From the NCBI GenBank assembly GCA_025055175.1, contig JANWYT010000023.1:186001-250000 (forward strand): 64,000 nt of DNA, given 5' to 3'. Below the pieces are notes generated by a model, which was not told where the DNA came from, ran no database searches, and saw only the letters and a list, made by a program, of their open reading frames with translations. The position numbers and the translations under genes were made by a program. The DNA is from Anaerolineae bacterium. Lineage in GTDB: Bacteria; Chloroflexota; Anaerolineae; Aggregatilineales; Phototrophicaceae. Positions 48,272 to 57,601 of the stretch are shown in pieces; position 1 is the stretch's first letter; each line of letters opens with the position of its first letter.

Positions 48272-51200
48272 ATGGCTGATCTACCCAAGTCCCCCTTACC
48301 CCCACCTTATGACGACGAAGATACCGACGCTCTGCCGCCGACCTTCGCCTATCCCCGCCCGCCCGCCCCGCCCACCGAGGAATTCAGCGGCCCGCTGCCC
48401 GACGCCCTGGAAGGCGTAGACAGCGGCATTCCCTTCGATCTACCGACCATCGAAGAGTATGAGCGCCAGCAGCAAGCCAAGCCGACCTACGTCAACCAGC
48501 CGCCAGCAGCACCGCCCACCCTGCCCGGCACAGGCGGCCTCGATCCCAATCCAGATTTGACTGCGACCAGCAGCGGCGAGCGCACCTACGCCAGTCAGAA
48601 GCCCGTCCCTCCACCCGCCGATTCGACGCTCTTGGGTGGTCAATCGCCCTACACGCGCCAGGCGCAGAGTCAGCCCCACACGACCCAGCCAGCGCCCCGT
48701 TCTACGCCGCCCGCCCCGCCCGCCGCCAGCCCCTATCGACCAGAGCGGGCGGCCATGCCCTATCAGCCGTCCAGCGGCGAGGTGAATCCTGGCCTGCCGC
48801 GCTCAGCCCAGGGCGTCTACGTGCCGCCTCCCCCCGCTGCCAGCGTCAACCCAGGCCTGCCACCTCCCTCTGCCGCCCGTCAAAAGCCCAGCAAGCGCGC
48901 CTTTGGCCTGCGACCCATGACCTGCTTGTACGCCTTCATCGGCCTGATGGTGACGCTATGCGGCGGTTCAACGGTCATGATCCTCACAGCGGCTGCTCTG
49001 TTCATCCCGCGCATTGAAGCCCAATGGGAGAGCCAACTCCAGCGCGTCGACAACCACCGCGCCTTCGAGACGACCTTCATCTACGACCGCTACGGTGACG
49101 TGCTGTTCGAAGCCTTCAGCGAGGGCCGCCGCGAGCGCGTGCGCTATGAGCAATTCCCGCGCGACCTAATCAACGCCACCGTCGCCATCGAAGACGGCAC
49201 GTTCTGGGAGAATCCGGGCATCAATCCCGCCGCAACTTTGGTCGCCCTGACGCAGTTCCTGCGCGCCAGCGAAGGCCAGCGCGTGGCTGGCGGCAGCACC
49301 ATCACCCAACAGCTCGTGCGCAACGTCTTGTTCGACTTCCAAAAGCGCGCTCAGATCAGCGCTGCCCGCAAAGCCGAGGAGATCATCCTGGCCCTGCTGC
49401 TGACGCAGCGGCGCAGCAAGCAAGATATCCTGACGCTGTACCTGAATGAGATTTACTACGGCAACCTGGCCTACGGCGCTCAGACCGCCGCCCGCACCTT
49501 CTTCAACAAGGACGTGCAAGCGCTCACGCTAGGCGAGGCAGCGCTGCTGGCCGGCTTACCACAAGCGCCTGCTGATCTTGACCCGCTCAATCCCGATCCG
49601 TCGGTGCAAGAGCGCGTGCGGCAGCGCTGGATTCAGGTGCTGAACGAGATGGTCAAGGACGGCTACATCACCGACGCTCAACGCCGCGACACCATCGCCC
49701 AGGGCCTGAGCTTCAATCCCCGCCCCGTCTCGCTCAAGGCGCCGCACTTCACCATTTACGCTCAGCGCGAATTTGAGCGGATCATGGCTTCGCTGGGCTA
49801 CGCCCCAGACGAAGTAGCGCGCGGTGGCTATCGCGTCTACACCACCGTCGATCAGAACGTGAATCAGATGGCACAGCAGGTAGCCCGCGACCAGGTAGGA
49901 CGCCTGACCAACCAGCAGGTGAGCAACGCTTCGGTGGTCGTCCTCAAGCCGCTCACCGGCGAGATCATCGGCATGGTGGGCAGCATTGACTACAACAGCA
50001 CGGCCATCGATGGCAAGGTGAACGTGGCCATCGCCTTCCGCCAGCCTGGCAGCACGGTCAAAGCCTTCACCTACGCCGCCGCCCTAGAGCGCGGCTTTAG
50101 CCCCGGCGCCGTCATCTGGGACACGCCTACCGAAATAGGCATCCCCGGCCAACCGCTTTATGTGCCGCGCAACTACGACGGCGCGTTCCACGGCCCGATG
50201 ACCATGCGCTTCGCCCTGGCCAACAGCTACAACATTCCAGCGGTACAAACCCTGCGCCTGGTCGGCGTCGATTATCTGCTGAGCTTCTTGCGCCGCTTCG
50301 GCGTCGAATCGCTCAACCAGGACGCCAGCCAGTACGGCCTGTCGCTGACGCTTGGCGGCGGCGAAATCACCCTGATGGAGCTGACGGCGGGCTATGCCGT
50401 CTTCGCCAACCAGGGCAACTACGTCCAGCCCACCAGCATTCTGTGCATTGCCGATACCCAGGGGCGGATCCTCTATCAGTATGAGAACGGCTGCCTGCCC
50501 CAAGCTGGCCAGCCCAACGCCGAGACGGTACAACGCGGTGGCTATGGTCGCCTGGCCGTCGATCCACGCATCGCCTACCTCATCACCGACATCCTGAGCG
50601 ATAACGCCGCCCGCAGCGCCGCCATGGGCAGCAACAGCCCGCTGCGCACCGATGGCATTGGCACGGCGGTCAAGACCGGCACGACCAACGACTTCAAGGA
50701 CAATTGGACGGTGGGCTACACGCGCAACGTCGCAGTAGGCGTGTGGGTGGGCAACAACGACGGCAAGCCCATGCGCAACGTCAGCGGTTTGGCGGGGGCC
50801 GCGCCGATTTGGAATCAGGTCATGCTGAACATTCACAACACCCCCGGCCTGCTCAATCCCTTCGCCATCAACGGCCAACTGATGGCCGACAAGCCAGAAC
50901 AGCCGCCCGGTGGTATGCGTCTGCTGCAAATCTGTGACCATCGCCGCCTGACTGATCCCGCCACCGACTGTCCGCGCATCAACGAGTGGTTTTTGGACAA
51001 TCCCATCGCCGTGCCAGACCTGAGCGGCGGCGTGCAGTATTTGGACGTGCCTTCGCGCCCCGCCCCCAGCGCCACGATGGAGGAAGTCTCGCCCGACGTG
51101 TACCGTGCGCTGGTGCTACCTCTGCCACCAGAGTACGCCAACGCCATCCAGTTCCAGCTTGGCCCTGGCGACAAGCAGCCGCCGCCGCCCAAGTACTGTC

Positions 51201-51718
51201 GCGTGGGAGAGGGCATGCCCGCCGATACGCCGGGCGTGCAAGCCCTCTTGTTCATCGCCGCCCCTGTCACCAGCCAGAGCGACGCCGCCCAAGCAGAACA
51301 TTACGCGCGCGGTCGCAACCTAGCCTTCCTGCCCACGATTGAATGCACGCCCGACATGGTCAACTTGGGCTACGGTGCGTTCGGCGGCGCCATCGTCCCG
51401 CCCCAAGATGGCATGAACATCACCCAGATCGTCTCGCCCTTCAATGGCCAAGTGGTCACCGGCGACATGCCCATCATCGGCACAGCCCTCTTCGACATGT
51501 CCCAGGTCAACTTCTATCACCTATTCATCATCGGCGGCCCGTTCAGCGAATGGACGTACCTGGGGACGGAGGGTCGCAGTTCGGTGGTCGATGGCCAGCT
51601 CGGCACGCTAAACGTGGGCGGCCTGCCCAGCGGCACGTATGGTCTGCGCTTGGCCCTCATGCGCGACGGTGGTCAGATCGTCCAGCCGCCCTTCGACATC
51701 ACCTTCGTCATCCCTTGA
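48272..51718 (+). CDS. Class A penicillin-binding protein (PBP1a type)
   Basis: An 1148-residue bifunctional cell-wall synthase. A cytosolic Pro-rich tail (1-215) precedes one membrane helix (about 222-247). The GT51 transglycosylase domain has EDGTFWENPG (usual EDxxFxxHxG, His replaced), GGSTITQQLVRN and RRSKQDIL.LYLNEIYYG. The transpeptidase domain has GSTVK (SxxK), SYN and KTGTTNDF. About 270 further residues with five cysteines and a final Ig-like domain extend beyond the normal end. The catalytic Glu of EDG and all transpeptidase residues are present, so both activities are expected. Confidence 0.94.
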   Translation: MADLPKSPLPPPYDDEDTDALPPTFAYPRPPAPPTEEFSGPLPDALEGVDSGIPFDLPTIEEYERQQQAKPTYVNQPPAAPPTLPGTGGLDPNPDLTATSSGERTYASQKPVPPPADSTLLGGQSPYTRQAQSQPHTTQPAPRSTPPAPPAASPYRPERAAMPYQPSSGEVNPGLPRSAQGVYVPPPPAASVNPGLPPPSAARQKPSKRAFGLRPMTCLYAFIGLMVTLCGGSTVMILTAAALFIPRIEAQWESQLQRVDNHRAFETTFIYDRYGDVLFEAFSEGRRERVRYEQFPRDLINATVAIEDGTFWENPGINPAATLVALTQFLRASEGQRVAGGSTITQQLVRNVLFDFQKRAQISAARKAEEIILALLLTQRRSKQDILTLYLNEIYYGNLAYGAQTAARTFFNKDVQALTLGEAALLAGLPQAPADLDPLNPDPSVQERVRQRWIQVLNEMVKDGYITDAQRRDTIAQGLSFNPRPVSLKAPHFTIYAQREFERIMASLGYAPDEVARGGYRVYTTVDQNVNQMAQQVARDQVGRLTNQQVSNASVVVLKPLTGEIIGMVGSIDYNSTAIDGKVNVAIAFRQPGSTVKAFTYAAALERGFSPGAVIWDTPTEIGIPGQPLYVPRNYDGAFHGPMTMRFALANSYNIPAVQTLRLVGVDYLLSFLRRFGVESLNQDASQYGLSLTLGGGEITLMELTAGYAVFANQGNYVQPTSILCIADTQGRILYQYENGCLPQAGQPNAETVQRGGYGRLAVDPRIAYLITDILSDNAARSAAMGSNSPLRTDGIGTAVKTGTTNDFKDNWTVGYTRNVAVGVWVGNNDGKPMRNVSGLAGAAPIWNQVMLNIHNTPGLLNPFAINGQLMADKPEQPPGGMRLLQICDHRRLTDPATDCPRINEWFLDNPIAVPDLSGGVQYLDVPSRPAPSATMEEVSPDVYRALVLPLPPEYANAIQFQLGPGDKQPPPPKYCRVGEGMPADTPGVQALLFIAAPVTSQSDAAQAEHYARGRNLAFLPTIECTPDMVNLGYGAFGGAIVPPQDGMNITQIVSPFNGQVVTGDMPIIGTALFDMSQVNFYHLFIIGGPFSEWTYLGTEGRSSVVDGQLGTLNVGGLPSGTYGLRLALMRDGGQIVQPPFDITFVIP

Positions 51719-51735
51719 CGCTGATCCACGAAGAA

Positions 51736-51758
51736 GGGGCGAGTCGATGGCTCGCCCC
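51736..51758. terminator. Shared terminator hairpin of convergent PBP and cpaF genes
   Basis: GGGGCGAG (51736-51743), loop TCGATGG, CTCGCCCC (51751-51758): perfect eight-pair stem between convergent stops. On the minus strand TTCTTC follows. Confidence 0.65.
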
Positions 51759-51790
51759 TCGGCACAGACACGCTTCGCCCCTCAGGCTCA

Positions 51791-53440
51791 CTAGCCCTTG
51801 CTGAACTTGTTTTGGCCGGCGCCGAAGATGCTGGGGGGCAGGTTGAAGCCGAATTGCTTGAGCTGGTGCATAAACTTGGGCGGAAAGCCCATCGGCTCAA
51901 TGCTGCCACCGCCCTCATGGCTGTAGCCCTGGCCCTGGTGATTGGCGGTGCGATAGACGAACAGGTCTTGCAGCGTCACGCGCTCGCCCTCCATGCCCTG
52001 CATTTCCGTGATCTGCACGACTTTGCGGCTGCCGTCCTTCAAGCGCGACTGCTGCACGAAGAGGTGGATGGCGCTGGCAATTTGAGCGCGGATGACGTTG
52101 ACGGGCAAATCCATGCCAGCCATCATGCACAACGTCTCCAGGCGGGCCACTGCGTCGCGCGGGGTGTTGGCGTGGACGGTGGTCAGCGAGCCATCGTGGC
52201 CGGTGTTCATAGCTTGCAGCATGTCCAGCGCTTCGCCACTGCGGCACTCGCCCACCACCAGGCGATCTGGGCGCATACGCAGCGTGCCTTTGACCAAGTC
52301 GCGAATCTCTAGCTTGCCCTTGTCTTCTGTGCCAGGCATGGGCGGGCAGGTCTCTAGGCGCACCACGTGGCGCTGCGCGAGCTGCAATTCGGCGCTGTCT
52401 TCGACCGTGATGATGCGCTCATCTTCTGGGATATAAGCGCTCAGGACGTTGAGCAGGGTGGTCTTGCCGCTGCCTGTGCCGCCGGCCACGACGATGTTCA
52501 AGCGGCTGACCACGCAGGCTCTGAAGAACTCGGCGACTTCGCGGGTGAACGACTTCCACTCGATGAGCTGTTCGACGGTCAGGCGCTTCTCCGGAAATTT
52601 ACGGATGGTGATGGTCGTGCCGTTCAAGGCGCTGGGCAGGGTGACGAGATGGACGCGGCTGCCGTCGGGCAGGCGGGCATCGACCATCGGATTGGAGCGA
52701 TCTAGGGTGCGCATGAGCGGGCGAACAATGCGCTGGGCTGTCCAATAAACGTGGTCTTCGTCGTCGAAGACGATCTCCGTCTCCTTCAGCTTGCCCTTCT
52801 GCTCGGCGAAGACGATCTCCGGCCCGTTGACCATGACCTCGCTGATGCCTTTGTTCTCCACCAACGACTGGATCGCGCCGAAGCCGAGCAGGTCATCCAA
52901 TAAACAGGTGCGCAGCTGCTCGTACTCGCTCTTGTCTAGCGTGACGCCCATCTTTTGCAGGACGGTGTTCAGGCGATCTGTGAGGATTTTGATCTTGTCT
53001 TCGTCGTAGCGCTTCCAGGTGTCAGCCTCGTCGGGGGTGGCCAGCAGTTTGGCGCGCAGCTGCTTGCGCAAGCGAGCCAGCTTGGGCGGAGTGCGCTTCT
53101 TGCTGGGGACGACGTAGCCAGTGTCCAACAGCCACGTGCCGTCTTCGCGCACTTCGGCCACGCGGACGCGGTTCACGCCTTCGCCGACGGTGACATCTTT
53201 GAGTCCGGGCGGCAAGGGGACGCCGCGTTCGAAGTGGGTTTGGCCTAGAGGGGGGGATGCGACGGGCGTGGTGGGCGCGCCCTTGATTTCGGCCTTAGGT
53301 GGGATAGCGGAAGCAGGCTGTCCTGGCAGCGGCGGCATGGGGATCGCTTCGCTGTCGTCGCCGAAGAGGGCCTTCAGGTCTTCGTCGTCCTTCTTGTCGC
53401 CGTCTTTTTGCTGCTGAATGCGCTTGCTGATGAATGACAT
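51791..53440 (-). CDS. cpaF: CpaF/TadA-type secretion ATPase
   Basis: A 549-residue hexameric secretion NTPase. After a Pro-rich N-terminus (to about 75) come the N2 domain, Walker A GGTGSGKTT, an Asp box (VEDSAEL), Walker B (LVVGECRSGEA) and the His box TTVHANTP. This is the CpaF/TadA pattern powering Flp pilus assembly. No pilin, TadB/C, CpaB or CpaE gene is near, so it is an orphan here. Confidence 0.9.
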   Translation of the reverse strand: MSFISKRIQQQKDGDKKDDEDLKALFGDDSEAIPMPPLPGQPASAIPPKAEIKGAPTTPVASPPLGQTHFERGVPLPPGLKDVTVGEGVNRVRVAEVREDGTWLLDTGYVVPSKKRTPPKLARLRKQLRAKLLATPDEADTWKRYDEDKIKILTDRLNTVLQKMGVTLDKSEYEQLRTCLLDDLLGFGAIQSLVENKGISEVMVNGPEIVFAEQKGKLKETEIVFDDEDHVYWTAQRIVRPLMRTLDRSNPMVDARLPDGSRVHLVTLPSALNGTTITIRKFPEKRLTVEQLIEWKSFTREVAEFFRACVVSRLNIVVAGGTGSGKTTLLNVLSAYIPEDERIITVEDSAELQLAQRHVVRLETCPPMPGTEDKGKLEIRDLVKGTLRMRPDRLVVGECRSGEALDMLQAMNTGHDGSLTTVHANTPRDAVARLETLCMMAGMDLPVNVIRAQIASAIHLFVQQSRLKDGSRKVVQITEMQGMEGERVTLQDLFVYRTANHQGQGYSHEGGGSIEPMGFPPKFMHQLKQFGFNLPPSIFGAGQNKFSKG

Positions 53441-53545
53441 AAGTCCGTCCCAGATGACTCAAACTACTTTACCTCACTTAGTGTATGCTAGACGCGCTCC
53501 AGGCGCAATTGAAGCATGGTTAAGAAGGTGCGTTTGTGACAGCAT

Positions 53546-54649
53546 TCAAACCCAAGCCACGTCATCTTGGCGCTGCACACCTTCAATTTCCAGGACGAAA
53601 TCTGGCCCGAAGGCCATGACTGGCGTGAGCGCGCCGACGGGTCGCAACTCCAGGGTGCGCAAGATGACGGGCAGTGCCACCCAGGCGGTGAACTGATAGC
53701 CCTCTGGCATGACTAGGCGGGCTGTCTTGCGCGTGCCAGTGGCGTCGCTGGCGCTAGCGAGGATGACGACGTGGTCGCTTTGGCGTTTGCTAGCGGAAGG
53801 CCCGCGCGCCACAGCGTCGATGAGACGGCCTGCGGCGCGCCTCAGGACGCCTGAACAGAGCGCTAGGCTGATCGCAGGGCCACCTATGCGCGCCAGGGCG
53901 ATCACGAGCGTAGGACTGGCCAGATAGACAGTGATGTTGGGGACGCCCGTCGAACGGTAGGCCGTGATCAGATCGCCCCAAGAGATGGGCAAAGCAGGAG
54001 TAGGCTCTTCGCCCTCAGCAAAGACGAAGCGGCGCGCGCCTGCCCCAAGCGGCTGGCTCTCCAGGCGGCCCTGACGACGCACCTGTGCGCCCTGCGGCAG
54101 CATCTCCATGAACGATTTGAGCGTGCCGGCGCTGACTCTCAGGCCAAAGGCGCGCAGAGCCAGCTCCAGATGCTGTGCGCCTGGCACTTGGGCGGCGACG
54201 TAGTAGGCCAGGCTCTCAGTCGGGATGACATCGAAGCCGACGCCGCTGATGAGGGCAATGCCGATCTTGCGCGCTGCGTCGTCGTAGCGGAAGGTATTCT
54301 CAAATACGGCCAGCTCGCCCGTGATGTCCAGGTAGTGGACGCGCGTCGCCAGGCAAGCGCGGATCATCGGATCGCTGGTGTGGATGAATGGCCCTGCGGC
54401 GTGATAGACGATCTGCACGTCAGCGATCTGGCGGGCAATCTCGTTCACGTCGTCCAGCGGAAACGCGCGGTATTCCAAGCCAAGCCGAGCAGCCAGCGGC
54501 TTCAACAGGTCTGCGTTGCGTCCTGCCAAGATAGGGGGGTAACCCAGTTCAACCGCGCGCTCAGCCACCAGGACGCCCGTGTACCCTGTTGCTCCATAGA
54601 GCAACCAGCGTGGGCTATCGGTCTTAGACATGCTGTTCGCGTCGTCCAT
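53546..54649 (-). CDS. Saccharopine dehydrogenase-like NADP-binding oxidoreductase
   Basis: A 367-residue protein with a Rossmann start (LLYGATGYTGVLVAE), LAGRNADLL after the second strand, YHAAGPF and YLDITGE, the pattern of saccharopine dehydrogenase-like/trans-acting enoyl reductase proteins. The substrate is not predictable. A start 18 bases downstream (MSKTDS) is possible. Its upstream side faces the AT-rich DnaA-box island. Confidence 0.83.
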   Translation of the reverse strand: MDDANSMSKTDSPRWLLYGATGYTGVLVAERAVELGYPPILAGRNADLLKPLAARLGLEYRAFPLDDVNEIARQIADVQIVYHAAGPFIHTSDPMIRACLATRVHYLDITGELAVFENTFRYDDAARKIGIALISGVGFDVIPTESLAYYVAAQVPGAQHLELALRAFGLRVSAGTLKSFMEMLPQGAQVRRQGRLESQPLGAGARRFVFAEGEEPTPALPISWGDLITAYRSTGVPNITVYLASPTLVIALARIGGPAISLALCSGVLRRAAGRLIDAVARGPSASKRQSDHVVILASASDATGTRKTARLVMPEGYQFTAWVALPVILRTLELRPVGALTPVMAFGPDFVLEIEGVQRQDDVAWV

Positions 54650-54786
54650 GATGAAGCTGCCTTCGTTTGTCGTTTGTCGTTGATGGAGTCATTTTAGCGC
54701 GGCAGTGGTGAGCAGGGTAGTTCGTCAAATTTTCCTGGGGTAGTATTTTTTAAAAAAACCGCAGTAGTAGTAGGCGTTGTAGAAAC

Positions 54787-55107
54787 TGTGCAAAACTTTG
54801 TAACTTTTTTTGTTATTTCAAATATATCGATCAAGAGAGGTCATAAGGGGTCATATATCCCAAATATTACCGTATATATCCCACAAAAATAAGAGATATT
54901 TGACTTAATTACAAAAAAGTTTTGCACAATAGCTGTGCAAAACTCTGTGCATAACTCAGAGTTTTGCACAACTAGAACAAATGTCATGCTTTTCAGAAAC
55001 GATAAGTATACTATATAAAGAAGTAGTTATGCACAATTTGACGGAGTTATGCACAATTTTTTTGAGTTATGCACAGCTTTTTTGAGTTATGCACAGAGTT
55101 ATGCACA
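54787..55107. other. Cluster of ten TTWTGCACA (DnaA-box type) sites
   Basis: Exact nonamers: TTTTGCACA at 54787-54795 (-), 54920-54928 (+), 54934-54942 (-) and 54962-54970 (+); TTATGCACA at 54946-54954 (-), 55027-55035, 55047-55055, 55067-55075, 55087-55095 and 55099-55107 (all +). All fit the bacterial DnaA-box consensus TTWTNCACA with G as the fixed fifth base. The density and AT-rich flank resemble oriC or a DnaA-titration site. dnaA and dnaN are not adjacent. Confidence 0.65.
55024..55107 (+). repeat. 20-bp iteron-like direct repeats
   Basis: Repeats with core GAGTTATGCACA (first copy TAGTTATGCACA) separated by T-rich filler start exactly 20 bp apart four times (box starts 55027, 55047, 55067, 55087), with a fifth after 12 bp (55099). 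Twenty bases is close to two helical turns, so bound proteins would lie on one face. Confidence 0.9.
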
Positions 55108-55342
55108 GGACGTATGTTCTGTAATTAATGTACTGCAATTTTTGTGTTATGTTTGGGATAAAAATGTAATTGTAAGTCTGATTTTCACTCATCTAAAACT
55201 TACTTACCGCTTGCTCAGAGAGTGCGTAAAGTTAAAATATTGCCCTATGCATAACTATTACGGTGATAAAATCGCCTCAAATTTGGGATATTCTGTCCTG
55301 CTCACCTTCTAACTTCAGAGCGCGCAAAAACCCCACAAGTCC

Positions 55343-55348
55343 TATAAT
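55343..55348 (+). promoter_or_regulatory. -10 element of the MCP-like gene
   Basis: Perfect TATAAT followed by G, 37 bases before ATG 55385. No good -35. Confidence 0.45.
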
Positions 55349-55384
55349 GAAAGCGTCTGAACCTGTTGATGAAGGGCTGTGTCG

Positions 55385-56473
55385 ATGAACTGGGCGCGTA
55401 AGCTACAGAACAAGATGAGCCTGCAAGACCCGCTGCGCTTGTGGCGCGCTTCTGCCCCGCTGGCTTTGTTCAGCGCCGGGGTGATTGGCTTCGGTGCGCT
55501 GCTGAGCGCCAGCCTCGGCTGGCTGGCGCTGGCGCTGGCCTATGCGGCTTGGGGCGGCTTAGCCTGGCTGTGGCCCGTCCCGCCTGTGCCAAAGCCGACC
55601 TCTGCTTCGCCGAGCGCCTCCCCCGCTCAGGATGACCATCTCCAATACCTCGTTACGATGGATGGCCTGGCCCGCGCTGCTGAAGCCATCAACGACCTGG
55701 TGACGCGCCAGACAGCTAGCGCTGCCGAGCAAAGCCAGGTGATTCAGCTCACTGGCCAGCTCATCGACGAATTCCTGCACATGGCCGAGCGGATCAGCCA
55801 GCAGGCTCGACAGGTCAACCAGACGGCGCAACAGGCTGTCAGTGCTTCGCACCAGGGCCAGGAAGCTCTGGATCAGTCCTTACACAGTATGCAAGACATC
55901 CGCCAGCAGGTGCAGAGCATTGGCCAGACGATCACCACGCTGGCCAACCTCACCAAGCGTATTGATGACATCATCACCAGCGTAGGCGAGATCGCCACTC
56001 AGTCCAACTTACTCTCGCTCAACGCTGCCATCGAAGCAGCGCGCGCTGGCGAGCATGGGCGAGGCTTCGCTGTCGTGGCTGACGAGGTACGCCGCCTATC
56101 GCAACAGTCCACTCAGGCGGCTGCCCAGGTGCGAGCTATCTTGAGCGAGATTCAGCGCGCCATGAAGGACAGCATTCGCACCACCCAGGCCGGCCTGAAC
56201 AGTACTCAGCAGGGCATCGAGCGCACGCGCGAAGCCGATCAGGCCCTCAATGTGCTGGCCGATCACATCCGCGCGGCCCAAGCTTCTGTGTCACAAATCA
56301 GTGCCGTCTTGCAGAGCCAACACGACCGCGTGGAGGAGATTGCCATTGGCATGGATCGCATTGGCAAGATCACCGAGCAGAACGTGGCCAGCGCGCGCGC
56401 CTTCGAAGCCATCGCCGCTAACCTCACGCGCCTAGCCCACGAACTACAAAGCTCGACGCTAGAGCGGCTTTGA
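55385..56473 (+). CDS. Membrane-anchored methyl-accepting chemotaxis-like protein
   Basis: A 362-residue protein with two N-terminal helices (about 23-60) and almost no outer loop, then a long coiled-coil MCP signalling domain. The conserved hairpin tip reads [20 protein letters not shown] with [14 protein letters not shown] after it, so it should contact CheA/CheW-type partners. It lacks a periplasmic sensor and HAMP is not obvious, so it probably senses the membrane or cytoplasm. No che genes are in the window. ATG 55385 has GAAGGG upstream; a GTG six bases earlier is less well spaced. Confidence 0.9.
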   Translation: MNWARKLQNKMSLQDPLRLWRASAPLALFSAGVIGFGALLSASLGWLALALAYAAWGGLAWLWPVPPVPKPTSASPSASPAQDDHLQYLVTMDGLARAAEAINDLVTRQTASAAEQSQVIQLTGQLIDEFLHMAERISQQARQVNQTAQQAVSASHQGQEALDQSLHSMQDIRQQVQSIGQTITTLANLTKRIDDIITSVGEIATQSNLLSLNAAIEAARAGEHGRGFAVVADEVRRLSQQSTQAAAQVRAILSEIQRAMKDSIRTTQAGLNSTQQGIERTREADQALNVLADHIRAAQASVSQISAVLQSQHDRVEEIAIGMDRIGKITEQNVASARAFEAIAANLTRLAHELQSSTLERL

Positions 56474-56477
56474 GGGA

Positions 56478-57506
56478 TCAGCGACGGCGCACCAGCCACC
56501 ACACTAGCAGGCCCAGCGCAGGCAGCGCAGCCCATCCCAAGCGATTGAGTCGCTGCGGCTTAGCAGGAGCTTCTGTGGACAGGGTAGGTGCAGCAGGTGC
56601 GGCTTCGGGAGCAGGCTCGGCTGAAGTGGAAGCTGGCCGCCAGCGTCGCCACAAGTCGCGGGTCGTCGTCCAGCTCAGGTAGACCAACAGGACGATCAGC
56701 AGCACGCCGGGCGCGTAGCGTTGGACGGTTCGCAGCACCAGGCCGGCTTCTACGTAGCGCAGCACCGTCGGATCGGCGCGGTTGACCAGGCGCACATAGA
56801 CCTCGTAGTTGTCGCGGGCCGCCCCTAAATTGCCCATTTGCAGGTATAGGTCGCCCAGCATCTGGAACAACGAGGGGTTGTTGGGATTGAGGCGTGCGGC
56901 GCGGTGTAAGGCATCGACAGCGCGGGGCAAGTCGCCGCGTTTGCTGAACAGGTTGCCCAGATTCCACAGTGCCTGTTCTGGCGGGTCTGTCCCTAACTCT
57001 GCGGCTCGCTCAAAGTCCTGCTGAGCGCGGCTGAAGTTGCCCAGCGTGGCGAAGACCACCGCGCGGCTGTTGTAGGCCCGCCCACTGCGCGGATCGAAGG
57101 CGATAGCCCGATTGAGGTCATTGAGCGCCGCGCTCGTCTCGCCCATGCGGCTGTAGATGAAACCTCGGCTGGCCAGAAAGTCGGCGTTGCCTGGCTCTAA
57201 ATCCAGCGCCAGCGTCAGATCAGAGAGGGCCAGGGTGAATTCGCCGCGCAGGCCGTACACATAACCGCGCCCGTGATAGGCTAGGGCTAGGCTGGAGTCG
57301 CGCTCAAGCGCGCAGGTATAATGGAAGATGGCGGCTTCGCCCTGCTCGCGACCGCGCTCATATTCAGCGCGCCCCAGGTGGAACAGAGCCGCTTGAGCGC
57401 CAGTGCGGCAGCGCGACACATCGATCCGCGTCTGAGCAAGAACAGGGGCGGCGCAGCACAGCAACGACGATAGCGACAGGAAGAAGGCAATTCGGTGGTT
57501 CAGCAT
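56478..57506 (-). CDS. Exported TPR protein with C-terminal membrane helices
   Basis: A 342-residue protein with a signal peptide (cleavage near VLAQ), about six tetratricopeptide repeats (50-240; for example ALAYHGRGYVYGLRGEFTLA), a hydrophobic helix (about 262-280), an Ala/Pro/Thr linker and a final helix (about 318-337) ending in RRR. Topology would put the TPRs outside. A TATAAT lies only eight bases before the ATG, so the transcript may be nearly leaderless. Its stop is five bases from the MCP-like gene stop. Confidence 0.85.
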   Translation of the reverse strand: MLNHRIAFFLSLSSLLCCAAPVLAQTRIDVSRCRTGAQAALFHLGRAEYERGREQGEAAIFHYTCALERDSSLALAYHGRGYVYGLRGEFTLALSDLTLALDLEPGNADFLASRGFIYSRMGETSAALNDLNRAIAFDPRSGRAYNSRAVVFATLGNFSRAQQDFERAAELGTDPPEQALWNLGNLFSKRGDLPRAVDALHRAARLNPNNPSLFQMLGDLYLQMGNLGAARDNYEVYVRLVNRADPTVLRYVEAGLVLRTVQRYAPGVLLIVLLVYLSWTTTRDLWRRWRPASTSAEPAPEAAPAAPTLSTEAPAKPQRLNRLGWAALPALGLLVWWLVRRR

Positions 57507-57514
57507 AGAGGTTT

Positions 57515-57520
57515 ATTATA
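57515..57520 (-). promoter_or_regulatory. -10 element very close to the TPR gene start
   Basis: TATAAT on the minus strand with eight bases between it and the ATG at 57506; a start site at normal distance would fall one or two bases before the ATG. Confidence 0.4.
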
Positions 57521-57601
57521 AGCGCAGACGCGATATTTTTCTTGAGCTGCGCTCACTCTGGCAAGCAACCCAAGCCTACCAGCAACTTCTTAACTTTGAT
57601 G

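Larger units (their letters stand above)
54650..55378. other. AT-rich gene-free island, candidate replication origin region
   Basis: About 730 bases with no credible gene, strikingly AT-rich against the GC-rich surroundings. The middle (54800-54930) is nearly pure A/T and holds ATATATCCCA twice, 21 bp apart (54853 and 54874). TATCCCAAA at 54856 recurs inverted as TTTGGGATA at 55152 and 55282. A dense cluster of DnaA-box-type nonamers occupies 54787-55107. An 87-residue open frame across the repeats is judged spurious. Confidence 0.7.

Noticed and set aside
55049-55312. 87-residue open frame across the DnaA-box repeats
   Set aside because: Its N-terminal part is only the translation of the TTATGCACA repeats, it has no ribosome binding site, and the composition is unlike other genes in the window.
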